Below, one piece after another: positions 18,320 through 30,837 of a stretch of DNA of 64,000 bases. This stretch comes from Bradyrhizobium sp. CCBAU 53351 (GTDB lineage Bacteria; Pseudomonadota; Alphaproteobacteria; Rhizobiales; Xanthobacteraceae): NCBI RefSeq assembly GCF_015291745.1, contig NZ_CP030059.1, positions 2,569,501-2,633,500 on the forward strand, in the 5' to 3' direction. The position numbers were made by a program, and so were the translations under genes. Positions within the stretch are counted from its first letter, which is position 1; each line of letters opens with the position of its first letter. The notes beneath the pieces are model-generated. The model saw nothing but the letters and a program-made list of their open reading frames with translations, was not told the origin of the DNA and made no database searches.

Positions 18320-21193
18320 TTACTCCGCGGCCTCGGCCGGCGCGATGCGACGCGACTGCCGCGCCTGCGCGTCATAGGCCTTCTGCCAGTCCGACGGGCC
18401 GTTCGAGGGCGAGACCTCGACCGCCGTGACCTTGTATTCGGGACAATTGGTCGCCCAATCCGAATAGTCTGTCGTGATGACGTTGGCCTGCGTGTCCGGG
18501 TGGTGGAAGGTGGTGTAGACGACGCCGGGCGCGACGCGGTCGGTGATCTCCGCGCGTAGCGTGGTCTCGCCGGCACGGCTCTTCAGCCGCACCCAGTCGC
18601 CGTCGCGGACGCCGCGCTGCTCGGCGTCGTGCGGATGGATCTCGAGGCGATCCTCGGCATGCCAGACCACGTTCTCGGTGCGCCTGGTCTGCGCGCCGAC
18701 ATTGTACTGGCTGAGGATGCGCCCCGTCGTCAGCAGCAGCGGATAGCGCGGGCCGGTGCGCTCGTCGGTCGCGACATATTCGGTGACGACGAACTTGCCC
18801 TTGCCGCGGACGAAGCCGTCGATATGCATCACCGGCGTGCCTTCGGGCGCCTTCTCGTTGCAGGGCCACTGCACCGAGCCGAGCTCGTCGAGCTTGGCGT
18901 AGGAGACGCCGGCGAAGGTCGGCGTCAGCGCCGCGATCTCGTCCATGATCTCCGAGGGGTGGCTGTAGTTCATCTCGAAACCCATCGCCTTGGCGAGGCC
19001 GATCGTGACCTCCCAGTCGGCCATGCCGTTCTTCGGCGTCATCACCTTGCGCACGCGCTGGATGCGGCGCTCGGCGTTGGTGAAGGTGCCGTCCTTCTCG
19101 AGGAAGCTCGAGCCGGGCAGGAAGACGTGGGCGTAGTTCGCGGTCTCGTTGAGGAAGAGGTCGTGAACGATGACGCATTCCATCGCCGACAGCGCCGCCA
19201 CCACGTGGCTGGTGTTGGGGTCGGACTGGAGGATGTCCTCGCCCTGCACGTAGATCCCCATGAACGTGCCTTCGACCGCGGCGTCGAACATGTTGGGAAT
19301 GCGCAAGCCCGGCTCGGGGTTGAGCTTGACGTTCCACAGCGCCTCGAACTGGTCGCGCACGGCATCGCCGGAGATGTGGCGATAGCCGGGCAGCTCGTGC
19401 GGGAACGAGCCCATGTCGCAGGAACCCTGCACGTTGTTCTGGCCGCGCAGCGGATTCACGCCGACGCCGGGGCGGCCGATATTGCCGGTGACCATCGCGA
19501 GGTTCGCGATCGCGATCACGGTGGTCGAGCCCTGACTGTGCTCGGTGACGCCGAGACCGTAATAGATCGCACCGTTGCCGCCGGTGGCGTAGGTGCGGGC
19601 GGCTTCGCGCAGGTCCTTCGGATCGACGCCGGTGAGGATGGCGGTGGCTTCCGGGCTGTTCTTGGGCTGCGCGACGAAGGCCGCCCATTCCTCGAACTCG
19701 CTCCAGTCGCAGCGCTCGCGCACGAAGGTTTCGTTGACGAGGCCTTCGGTGACGATGACATGCGCCAGCGCGGTCATGACCGCGACGTTGGTGCCGGGCA
19801 TCAGGGGCAGGTGCAGCGCCTTCACATGCGGCGATTCCACCATCTCGGTGCGGCGCGGATCGATCACGATCAGCCTGGCGCCCTGGCGCAGCCGCTTCTT
19901 CAGTCGCGAAGCGAATACCGGGTGAGCGGAGGCCGGGTTGGCGCCGATGACCACGACGACATCGGTGTCCTCGACCGAGTCGAAATCCTGCGTGCCTGCG
20001 GAGGTGCCGAAGGTGGTGGCAAGGCCATAGCCGGTCGGGGAGTGGCAGACCCGGGCGCAGGTGTCGACATTGTTGTTGCCGAAGCCGGCGCGGATCAGCT
20101 TCTGCACCAGATAGGTCTCTTCGTTGGTGCAGCGGGACGAGGTGATGCCGCCGATGGCATCGCGGCCGTACTTCGTCTGGATGCCGCGCATCCTGGTCGC
20201 GGCGAACGAGAACGCCTCGTCCCAGGACACTTCCTTCCAGGGATCCTCGATCCGGTCGCGGATCATCGGCTTGAGAATGCGTTCCCCGTGGTTGGTGTAG
20301 CCCCAGGCGAAGCGGCCCTTGACGCAGGAATGACCGCGATTGGCCTTGCCGTCCTTGTAGGGCACCATGCGCACGACTTCCTCGCCGCGCATCTCGGCCT
20401 TGAAAGTGCAGCCGACGCCGCAATAGGCGCAGGTGGTGACGACGGAGTGCTCGGGTTGGCCGATCTCGATCACGGATTTTTCGGTCAGCGTCGCGGTCGG
20501 GCAGGCCTGCACGCAGGCGCCGCAGGACACGCATTCCGAGCCGAGGAAGCTCTCGCTCATGCCAGGCGAGACGCGGCTGTCGAAACCACGGCCGGAGATG
20601 GTCAGCGCGAAGGTGCCTTGCACCTCCTCGCAGGCGCGGACGCAGCGCGAGCAGACGATGCACTTGGAGGGATCATAGGTGAAGTACGGGTTGGACTCGT
20701 CCTTCGGCATCCAATGGTCGTTGTCGCAGCCATGGGATTTGGCGAAAACATGGTTCTCGCCCTCATAGCCGTAGCGCACGTCGCGCAGGCCCACCGCGCC
20801 GGCCATGTCCTGCAATTCGCAGTCGCCGTTGGCGCCGCAGGTCAGGCAGTCGAGCGGGTGGTCGGAGATGTAGAGCTCCATCACGCCCTTGCGCAGCTTC
20901 TTCAGCCGCTCGGTCTGGGTGTGCACGACGAGGCCGTTCATCACCGGTGTGGTGCAGGACGCCGGCGTTCCGGCGCGGCCCTCGATCTCGACGAGGCAGA
21001 GACGGCAGGAACCGAACGCGTCGACCATATCGGTCGCGCAGAGTTTCGGGATCTGGTGACCGGCATCCATCGCGGCGCGCATGATCGAGGTGCCCTCGGG
21101 CACCGTGACCTCATTGCCGTCGATGGTCAGCGTGACCATCGTTTCCGACTTCGAGCGCGGCGTGCCGTAGTCGATTTCTTCGATCAGAGACAT
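18320..21193 (-). CDS. fdsA: NAD-dependent formate dehydrogenase alpha subunit FdsA
   Basis: The 957-residue catalytic subunit oxidises formate to CO2 at a bis-MGD molybdenum centre in the cytoplasm. In order: a [2Fe-2S] ferredoxin domain (Cys52, Cys63, Cys66, Cys80), a His-Cys3 cluster region (DHPLDCLTCGANGDC, about 111-125), two [4Fe-4S] motifs (CIVCSRCVRAC at 178-188; CVSCGACVQAC at 221-231), the Mo-domain [4Fe-4S] motif CAYCGVGC (255-262), and the molybdenum ligand Cys383 next to His384 in ARVCHSP. The cysteine rather than selenocysteine makes this the O2-tolerant FDS type. A shadow frame of 870 codons lies opposite. Confidence 0.97.
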   Translation of the reverse strand: MSLIEEIDYGTPRSKSETMVTLTIDGNEVTVPEGTSIMRAAMDAGHQIPKLCATDMVDAFGSCRLCLVEIEGRAGTPASCTTPVMNGLVVHTQTERLKKLRKGVMELYISDHPLDCLTCGANGDCELQDMAGAVGLRDVRYGYEGENHVFAKSHGCDNDHWMPKDESNPYFTYDPSKCIVCSRCVRACEEVQGTFALTISGRGFDSRVSPGMSESFLGSECVSCGACVQACPTATLTEKSVIEIGQPEHSVVTTCAYCGVGCTFKAEMRGEEVVRMVPYKDGKANRGHSCVKGRFAWGYTNHGERILKPMIRDRIEDPWKEVSWDEAFSFAATRMRGIQTKYGRDAIGGITSSRCTNEETYLVQKLIRAGFGNNNVDTCARVCHSPTGYGLATTFGTSAGTQDFDSVEDTDVVVVIGANPASAHPVFASRLKKRLRQGARLIVIDPRRTEMVESPHVKALHLPLMPGTNVAVMTALAHVIVTEGLVNETFVRERCDWSEFEEWAAFVAQPKNSPEATAILTGVDPKDLREAARTYATGGNGAIYYGLGVTEHSQGSTTVIAIANLAMVTGNIGRPGVGVNPLRGQNNVQGSCDMGSFPHELPGYRHISGDAVRDQFEALWNVKLNPEPGLRIPNMFDAAVEGTFMGIYVQGEDILQSDPNTSHVVAALSAMECVIVHDLFLNETANYAHVFLPGSSFLEKDGTFTNAERRIQRVRKVMTPKNGMADWEVTIGLAKAMGFEMNYSHPSEIMDEIAALTPTFAGVSYAKLDELGSVQWPCNEKAPEGTPVMHIDGFVRGKGKFVVTEYVATDERTGPRYPLLLTTGRILSQYNVGAQTRRTENVVWHAEDRLEIHPHDAEQRGVRDGDWVRLKSRAGETTLRAEITDRVAPGVVYTTFHHPDTQANVITTDYSDWATNCPEYKVTAVEVSPSNGPSDWQKAYDAQARQSRRIAPAEAAE

Positions 21194-21203
21194 CGTCGTT
21201 CTC

Positions 21204-22760
21204 CTATTCCGCGGCCTGAAGCGTGGTCGGTGCCGGGATGAAGTCCTCCCGGAAGTGCTTCAATGCGCTCAGCACAGGGTACGGCGTGAAACCGCCGAGT
21301 GCGCAGAGCGAGCCGAATTTCATGGTGTTGCAGAGGTCTTCGACCAGCGCGAGGTTTTCATGGACGCGCTCGCCGTTGATGATCTTCTCGATGGTCTCGA
21401 CGCCGCGGGTCGAGCCGATCCGGCAGGGCGTGCACTTGCCGCAGGATTCGACGGCGCAGAACTCCATGGCGAAGCGCGCCTGCCGGCGCATGTCGACGCT
21501 GTCGTCGAACACGACGATGCCGCCATGGCCGATCAGGCCGTCGCGGGCGGCAAACGCCTCGTAGTCGAACGGCGTGTCGAACAGCGCGCGGGGGAAATAG
21601 GCGCCTAAGGGCCCGCCGACCTGCACGGCGCGAACCGGGCGGCCGGTGAAGGTGCCGCCGCCGATATCGTCGACGAGCTCGCCGAGCGTCACGCCGAACG
21701 CCGTCTCGAACAGCCCGCCATGGCGGATGTTGCCGGCGAGCTGGATCGGCATGGTGCCGCGCGAACGGCCCATGCCGTAATCCGCATAGGCCTTGGCGCC
21801 TTCGGCGAGGACGAAGGGGATAGCCGCGAACGACAGCACGTTGTTGATGACGGTCGGCTTGCTGAACAGGCCGTGATGCGCCGGCAGCGGCGGCTTGGCG
21901 CGCACGATGCCGCGCCGGCCTTCGAGGCTTTCCAGCAGCGAGGTTTCCTCGCCGCAAACGTAAGCGCCGGCGCCGACGCGGACTTCGAGATCGAAGCTGT
22001 CAGTCGAGCCGCCGATCCTGTCGCCGAGATAGCCGCCGCGCTTGGCGGCTGCGATGGCCGCATTCAACGCCTCGACCGCGTGCGGGTATTCGCTGCGGAT
22101 ATAGATGTAGCCCTTGGTCGCGCCGACGGTGAGGCCGGCGATCGTCATGCCCTCGATCACCAGGAAAGGATCGCCTTCCATGATCATGCGGTCGGCGAAG
22201 GTGCCGCTGTCGCCTTCATCGGCGTTGCAGACGATGAACTTGCGGTCGGCCTTGGCCTGCGCGACGGTCTTCCACTTGATGCCGGTCGGGAAGCCCGCGC
22301 CGCCGCGGCCGCGCAGGCCCGATGCCGTGACTTCGCTCAGGATCGCCTCGGGTCCGAGCGAGAGCGCGCGCTCAAAGCCCTTGTAGCCGCCATGGGCGCG
22401 GTAATCGTCGAGCGAGCGCGGATCGATCACGCCGCAGCGGGCGAAGGTGAGGCGGGTCTGGCGCTTCAGCCAGGGAATCTCGTCGGTTGCCCCCAGCCGC
22501 AACGCATGCGGTGTGTTGCTGGCGAGCGCGTCGAGCAGCGAGGGCACGTCGGCTTCCGTGACCGGACCGAAGGCGATCCGGCCCTGGGGGGTCGCCACCT
22601 CGACCAGCGGCTCGAGCCAATACATCCCGCGCGAGCCGGTCCTGACGATCTCGATTCCTACGCCGCGCTTGCTTGCTGCCTGCTTCAGCGCCAGGGCAAC
22701 TTCGTCGGCGCCGACGGCGACTGCGCCGGCGTCACGTGAGACGAACAGACGCAAGCTCAT
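21204..22760 (-). CDS. fdsB: NAD-dependent formate dehydrogenase beta subunit FdsB
   Basis: A 518-residue flavoprotein homologous to NuoF, with a NuoE-like N-terminal thioredoxin fold. It takes electrons from FdsA and reduces NAD+. Visible motifs are the NADH/FMN site LRGRGGAGFPTGIKW, the NADEGDSGTF segment, the AYVCGEETSLLESLEG loop and the [4Fe-4S] motif ESCGKCTPCR. The frame is open to 23213, but MSLRLFVSRD at 22760 overlaps the fdsG stop as ATGA, so I start there. Ten bases separate it from fdsA. Confidence 0.97.
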   Translation of the reverse strand: MSLRLFVSRDAGAVAVGADEVALALKQAASKRGVGIEIVRTGSRGMYWLEPLVEVATPQGRIAFGPVTEADVPSLLDALASNTPHALRLGATDEIPWLKRQTRLTFARCGVIDPRSLDDYRAHGGYKGFERALSLGPEAILSEVTASGLRGRGGAGFPTGIKWKTVAQAKADRKFIVCNADEGDSGTFADRMIMEGDPFLVIEGMTIAGLTVGATKGYIYIRSEYPHAVEALNAAIAAAKRGGYLGDRIGGSTDSFDLEVRVGAGAYVCGEETSLLESLEGRRGIVRAKPPLPAHHGLFSKPTVINNVLSFAAIPFVLAEGAKAYADYGMGRSRGTMPIQLAGNIRHGGLFETAFGVTLGELVDDIGGGTFTGRPVRAVQVGGPLGAYFPRALFDTPFDYEAFAARDGLIGHGGIVVFDDSVDMRRQARFAMEFCAVESCGKCTPCRIGSTRGVETIEKIINGERVHENLALVEDLCNTMKFGSLCALGGFTPYPVLSALKHFREDFIPAPTTLQAAE

Positions 22761-23233
22761 CGCTGGGCCTCCGCAACGAGGGCATCGAGGCGCTTCTGGT
22801 CGAGCCGGCCGATCAGGCGGCCGTCGAGCATCGCGGACGGAGCGGTCGCGCACAGGCCGAGGCAGTAGATCGGCTCCAGCGTGACGCGATCGTCGGCCGT
22901 GGTGTTGCCAAGCAACACGCCGAGCTTTGCTTCTGCGCGCGCAGCCAACGCATCGCCGCCCGCGGCCTGGCAGGCCTCCGCGCGGCACAGCTTCAGCACG
23001 CGGCGGCCGGCGGGCTTGTGGCGGAAGTCGTGGTAGAACGTGAACACGCCATGCACTTCGGCGCGCGACAGATTGAGCGCCTGCGCCACCATCGGGATCG
23101 CGGCCTCCGGCACATAGCCGAAGGCTTCCTGCAACGCATGCAGGATGACCAGCGTCGCGCCCTCTTGGTTGGCATGTTCGGCGATGATCTCGCCGCCGCG
23201 CGTCTCGTTCCAAGGCTCAAAAAGCGCTGTCAT
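22757..23233 (-). CDS. fdsG: NAD-dependent formate dehydrogenase gamma subunit FdsG
   Basis: A 158-residue NuoE-like subunit with a [2Fe-2S] cluster in a thioredoxin fold. The four ligands fit CRAEAC and CLGLC. The N-terminal helical bundle carries ILHALQEAFGYVPEAA, typical of the family. It is the first gene of the operon, and FdsG docks on FdsB. The 180-base gap to the divergent LysR gene holds two inverted repeats that probably control the operon. Confidence 0.96.
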   Translation of the reverse strand: MTALFEPWNETRGGEIIAEHANQEGATLVILHALQEAFGYVPEAAIPMVAQALNLSRAEVHGVFTFYHDFRHKPAGRRVLKLCRAEACQAAGGDALAARAEAKLGVLLGNTTADDRVTLEPIYCLGLCATAPSAMLDGRLIGRLDQKRLDALVAEAQR

Positions 23234-23312
23234 TCTTCGTTCTCAACCTGAGCGTTTCCTCAGCGCAAACTAGTTGGAATCATTCGAAGATCAATAAAGC
23301 CGTCCCGTGCTG

Positions 23313-23350
23313 CGATTGCGAATTCAGATCGATTTGCAACCGCAATCGAT
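23313..23350. promoter_or_regulatory. Nested inverted repeats between fdsG and the LysR gene
   Basis: ATCGATT (23328-23334) and AATCGAT (23344-23350) form a perfect repeat with a 9-base spacer, the spacing expected of a LysR T-N11-A site. CGATTGCG (23313-23320) and CGCAATCG (23341-23348) form a second perfect 8-bp repeat 20 bases apart that shares the right arm. The region lies between divergent genes, 80 bases before fdsG and 107 before the LysR TTG. It is the likely formate-regulator operator. Confidence 0.5.
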
Positions 23351-23456
23351 CGATACGAAATGGCAATGAAAACTGGATCGGCTGCCGGTTTTCGCGTGTT
23401 GGTGCAGGCCAGGCGTGCTAGCTTGCATGCCACGATGGATCCGAGAGGACTGGCGG

Positions 23457-24350
23457 TTGATCGACAAGCTTGAACTATTGCTGGCGCTGGCGAAGGAGCG
23501 GCATTTCGGACGCGCGGCGGAGGTTTGCGGCGTGACGCAGCCGACGATGTCGACCGGGCTGAAGCAGCTCGAGGAGATCCTCGGCGTGATGCTGGTCCAG
23601 CGCGGGTCGCGCTTCCAGGGCTTTACGCCCGAAGGCGAGCGGGCGCTCGACTGGGCGCGGCGGATCGTCGGCGATGCCCGCGCGATGCGCGAGGAGATCA
23701 ACGGGCTGAAGCACCAGCTCTCCGGCGAGATCCGCATCGCGGCGATCCCGACCGTGCTCGGCATGGTGGCCGCGCTGACGACGCCGTTCCGTGCAAAGCA
23801 TCCGGAAGTGCGCTTCCGCATCCAGTCCACCACCTCGTCCGAGGTGCTCGGGCTGCTGGAAAATCTCGAAGTCGATGCGGGGCTGACCTATATCGAGAAC
23901 GAGCCGATCGGAAAGGTGCGGACCATTCCGCTCTACAACGAGAGCTATCGTCTTCTGACCGCGCCGGATGCGATGTTCGGCGACCGCGAGACGGTGACCT
24001 GGACCGAGGTCGGGCAGGTGCCGCTCTGCCTGCTGACGCCCGACATGCAGAACCGCCGCATCATCGACCGCGCGCTGCGCTCGGTCGGCGCAGAGGCGAC
24101 GCCGACCCTGACCTCGAACTCGCTGCTGGTGCTGTTCACGCATGTCAAGACGGGACGGTGGGCGAGCGTGATGCCGGCCAAGCTCGCCGAGACGCTCGGT
24201 CTGTCCGACACGGTGCGCTCGATCCCGATCGTCGATCCCGACGTCAATTACAGCATCGGCATGGTCATCCCGCAGCGCGATCCGATGACGCCGCTGATCG
24301 CGGCGCTGGTCAATGTCGCGCGGGAAGTGGCGCCGTCGCTGCAATTGTAG
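23457..24350 (+). CDS. LysR-family regulator of the formate dehydrogenase operon (FdsR-like)
   Basis: A 297-residue LysR-type regulator, divergent from fdsG. The N-terminal winged helix-turn-helix (about 1-60) reads AKERHFGRAAEVCGVTQPT; the C-terminal effector domain starts near residue 85 with LSGEIRIAAIPTV. I take the TTG at 23457 (MIDKLELLLALA) because GAGAGGA ends 7 bases before it and it gives the usual short lead into the HTH. GTG at 23415 and ATG at 23427 are also in frame. By family and position it should control fds in response to formate. Confidence 0.9.
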   Translation: MIDKLELLLALAKERHFGRAAEVCGVTQPTMSTGLKQLEEILGVMLVQRGSRFQGFTPEGERALDWARRIVGDARAMREEINGLKHQLSGEIRIAAIPTVLGMVAALTTPFRAKHPEVRFRIQSTTSSEVLGLLENLEVDAGLTYIENEPIGKVRTIPLYNESYRLLTAPDAMFGDRETVTWTEVGQVPLCLLTPDMQNRRIIDRALRSVGAEATPTLTSNSLLVLFTHVKTGRWASVMPAKLAETLGLSDTVRSIPIVDPDVNYSIGMVIPQRDPMTPLIAALVNVAREVAPSLQL

Positions 24351-24396
24351 AGCAGAATGCAGTTGAGTTGAATTAAGCGGCCGCGCGCTCGGTGCA

Positions 24397-24512
24397 CCTC
24401 CCGCTTGCGGGAGAGGTCGGCGCAACGCGCCGGGTGAGGGTTCTCTCCTCTTGGGGGTTCTCGATTGCGGAGCTACCCTCTCCCCAACCCTCCGCCGCAA
24501 GCGGGAAGGGAG
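24397..24512. repeat. Bradyrhizobium-type intergenic palindromic repeat
   Basis: Begins with CTCCCGC/GCGGGAG, contains GGTGAGGG, and closes with CCCTCTCCCCAACCCTCCG and GCAAGCGGGAAGGGAG. The same plan recurs at 49523-49683. It sits between two convergent genes and could also fold in RNA as a terminator. I infer that it is a dispersed element. Confidence 0.65.
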
Positions 24513-24528
24513 CTGCAGCTGTAGGGTC

Positions 24529-26859
<2,331 letters not shown>

Positions 26860-27099
26860 GCCTTCGGCCCCCTGAAAACCAGCTTGCAACTGAAGTCCGG
26901 AAGCAGCCCCACATCGCTTCCGAATCACAGCGATTTGAATCCAGTTTTCGCGGGCTGTCGAGAGTCAACGAATCGTTAACGCGAAATTATTCTTATCCAA
27001 CGCGAGATTTGTGCATCGCGCGTCCGCAAACTCACGGGCGGGAGGAGTCCGAAACGGGAACGTGTGACTCCACGCACATTCTTCGTGTCGTGCGACTCG

Positions 27100-28473
27100 T
27101 CACGCGCGCGGCGGTTCGGCGTGACTGATGACGCGCTTGACGCTCGGGAACGCGCGCCGCAACGCGCGCTCGATCGCATCGACCTGCTCGTGCACCTTGA
27201 TCACGCTCATCGAGGGTGTCGCGCGGCAGTGAAAGTTGACGATCTCGCCGGCATCGGTGTTGCGGACACGGACATTGTGGATGTCGTGGATCTCGCCGCC
27301 GGCGGCATAGTCCGCCAGCGCGGCGGCGATCGTCCGCACCCGCTCCGGCGCGGCATCGATGCCGAACGGAAGTTCCGGTTCCAGCGGTTCGATATGGACA
27401 TCGACCTCGACGTCCTCGCCGAACTCCACCTGGATGTTGCGCTCCAGCGTGTTGGCGATGTCGTGGGCGGCGTCGAGCTGCATGCCGCCATCGACCTCGA
27501 GGTCGATGCTGACGATCAGCTTGCCGCCCAGATCGTGCACTGTGACGTGGTGGATGGCGAGCCCCGAATTGCGCGCGATGACCATGATGCGGTCGCGCAC
27601 GGTCTCGTTGTCGCGCGCGACGGGCACCGCGGCGAAAGTGAGGTCGGCATCACCGAAGGTCTTGGTGACGGCGGCCTGCGCGTTGCGCTTGATGTCCTCG
27701 ACACGGTCGATCGGATAGGTCCGCGGCACCTTGGCGATGGTGTCGATGAAGGTCGTCGCCCCGACCATGCGCACGCGCAGGCGCTCGACGTCGATCACCC
27801 CGGGCACGCCGCAGATCGCGGCCGTGGCCTTTTCCTGCGCACCCTCGGGAGCGCGGTCGACGAGCGTCTGCACGGTCGAGCCGGCCATGCGCAGGCCGAG
27901 AGCCGCGATCATCACGGCGACCGCCGCCGCCGCCGCGGCATCGCCCCACCAGAAGCCGAGGGCGGCGAGGATCAGGCCCACGATCACGGCGAACGAGCCC
28001 ATCACGTCGGAAGCAAAGTGCAGCGCGTCGGCCGCGAGCGCCTGGCTTCGCGTCGCACGCGCGGCGCGGTGCAGGGCTCGGGCGCGCCAGAGATTGACGA
28101 TGATGTCGATCACCAGCACGACGAACGGCACGGCCGAAATGGTTGGCGGCGGCGTCCCCTCGCGGAGCCGGCTATACGCCTCGACCAGGATGCCGCCGGC
28201 GAGCACGTAGAGCAGGGCGGTGACGCCGAGCGCGGAGATGCTCTCCAGCTTGCCATGGCCGTAATGGTGCTCATCGTCCGCCGGCTTGTCGGACACCCGC
28301 ACCACCGCCCAGGTGATGATGGTCGCGACCAGGTCGATCGAGGAGTGCAGGGCCTCGGAGATTAGCGCGAGCGAGCCGATCGCGATTCCGACCACGAACT
28401 TGGCCGCCGCCATGGCGCCGCTGGCAAAGATCGAGATCGCCGCGACCGAGGTCTTGTCGTGCTGGGAGGTCAT
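27100..28473 (-). CDS. Cation diffusion facilitator transporter with extended C-terminal tail
   Basis: A 457-residue CDF antiporter, probably exporting Zn2+ or a similar divalent metal. Six membrane helices span about 10-205. The transport site is formed by H43/D47 (HSSID) and H152/D156 (HFASD); this HD-HD set is seen in Zn-preferring members. A histidine-rich loop DDEHHYGHGK lies at 67-75. Most CDF proteins are about 300 residues and have one cytoplasmic dimer domain. Here about 250 residues follow the last helix and look like three such domains (about 215-285, 290-362, 376-450). The gene stands alone. Confidence 0.93.
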   Translation of the reverse strand: MTSQHDKTSVAAISIFASGAMAAAKFVVGIAIGSLALISEALHSSIDLVATIITWAVVRVSDKPADDEHHYGHGKLESISALGVTALLYVLAGGILVEAYSRLREGTPPPTISAVPFVVLVIDIIVNLWRARALHRAARATRSQALAADALHFASDVMGSFAVIVGLILAALGFWWGDAAAAAAVAVMIAALGLRMAGSTVQTLVDRAPEGAQEKATAAICGVPGVIDVERLRVRMVGATTFIDTIAKVPRTYPIDRVEDIKRNAQAAVTKTFGDADLTFAAVPVARDNETVRDRIMVIARNSGLAIHHVTVHDLGGKLIVSIDLEVDGGMQLDAAHDIANTLERNIQVEFGEDVEVDVHIEPLEPELPFGIDAAPERVRTIAAALADYAAGGEIHDIHNVRVRNTDAGEIVNFHCRATPSMSVIKVHEQVDAIERALRRAFPSVKRVISHAEPPRA

Positions 28474-28557
28474 GGCGGGGGATTTAGCAGCCCGGGGCCG
28501 AACATCAAGCGGCGATCCACAGGAGTAGTCGCGAGTGAGTTGCAGGAGCGGGGCGAT

Positions 28558-28597
28558 GTCATTCCGGGTTCGGTCCCGCGGACCGCCCCGGAATGAC
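28558..28597. repeat. Interrupted palindrome GTCATTCCGGG...CCCGGAATGAC
   Basis: Perfect 11-bp arms at 28558-28568 and 28587-28597 enclose an 18-base loop containing TCCCGCGGA. The CCCGGAATGA core recurs near 33492 and 33862, so this is a dispersed element. It lies just after the oxidoreductase stop and may end that transcript. Confidence 0.6.
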
Positions 28598-28602
28598 TTT
28601 CC

Positions 28603-29571
28603 TCACACCGTCACCACGATCTTCCCAAGATGCCTGTTCGCCTCCATGTGCTCGAACGCCCGGTCGATGTCGTCGAAGGAAAATACCTTGTCGATCGGCA
28701 GCTGCAGCTTTCGCGACTCCACCGCGCCCCAGATGTCCTTGCGGACCTCCGCGAAGATCTCGCGGACCTCCTCGATGGTGCGGGAGCGGAAGGTGACGCC
28801 GACATAGTCGATGCGGCGCGCCGCATGCAGGTCGAAGTTGAAATCGGCATGGGTGCCGCCGAGCCGGCCGACATTGACGATGCGGCCCTTCACCCTGGTC
28901 GCGGCGAGGTTCTGGTTGGCGACCTTGCCCGAGACCTGGTCGACGATGAGATCGACGCCTTCGCCGTTCGTCGCCTTCAGCACTTGGTCGACCCATTTGG
29001 GATCGGATGAGTCGACCGCGAGGTCGGCGCCGTATTCTTTCAGCCGGCCGCGCCTGACAGCATCGGTGGAGGAGCCGATCACGAGCTTTGCGCCCTTGAG
29101 CCTGGCGATCTGCATCGCCATCAGGCCGACGCCGGAGCTGGCACCCTGGATCAGCACGCTCTGGCCTGGCTTGACCCCGCCGACAGTGACCACGGCGTTG
29201 TGCATGGTCGCGAGCGCGACGGGCAGGGTGGCCGCCTCCTCGAAATTCATGTTCGAGGGTGCGTGGAACAGCCGGCCGTGATCGGCCAGCGTGTATTCGG
29301 CGAAGGCCGCGCCGCCCGAGCCCATGACGCGGTCACCGATCTTGACGCCCTTCGCATCCGGCCCGAGCTCGGCGACCTCGCCGGCCCATTCCATGCCGAG
29401 CACGGTGCCGACGCCGCCGGCCGCGCCATGGGCGTGGCCCTTGCGCATGCCGGTGTCGGCGCGATTGAGGCCGCAGGCGCGGACCTTGACGAGAACCTGC
29501 GTGCCTTTCGGCTTGGGTTGAGCGACGTCGGAAATCCGAGCGCCTTCAGGACCGTAGACATAGGCTTTCAT
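28603..29571 (-). CDS. Zinc-free quinone oxidoreductase-like MDR enzyme
   Basis: A 322-residue medium-chain dehydrogenase/reductase of the NADPH:quinone oxidoreductase type. The N-terminal GroES-like domain lacks the cysteines of zinc alcohol dehydrogenases. The Rossmann motif is SVLIQGASSGVGLMAMQIA at about residues 138-156. The C terminus YFPSTTSTG-region in this frame reads FSFDDIDRAFEHMEANRHLGKIV, typical of the family. The substrate is unknown. It sits 25 bases downstream of the nitronate monooxygenase-like gene on the same strand, so they may be co-transcribed. Confidence 0.9.
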   Translation of the reverse strand: MKAYVYGPEGARISDVAQPKPKGTQVLVKVRACGLNRADTGMRKGHAHGAAGGVGTVLGMEWAGEVAELGPDAKGVKIGDRVMGSGGAAFAEYTLADHGRLFHAPSNMNFEEAATLPVALATMHNAVVTVGGVKPGQSVLIQGASSGVGLMAMQIARLKGAKLVIGSSTDAVRRGRLKEYGADLAVDSSDPKWVDQVLKATNGEGVDLIVDQVSGKVANQNLAATRVKGRIVNVGRLGGTHADFNFDLHAARRIDYVGVTFRSRTIEEVREIFAEVRKDIWGAVESRKLQLPIDKVFSFDDIDRAFEHMEANRHLGKIVVTV

Positions 29572-29596
29572 GAAATCCTCTCGCCTCCTGAGGTGA

Positions 29597-30832
<1,236 letters not shown>

Positions 30833-30837
30833 GAAAG

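Noticed and set aside
18629..21241. An 870-codon open frame opposite fdsA on the plus strand
   Set aside because: It is antisense to a gene with complete metal-cluster and active-site motifs, and its composition (Ala, Gly, Arg, Asp, His) is typical of third-base GC shadows.
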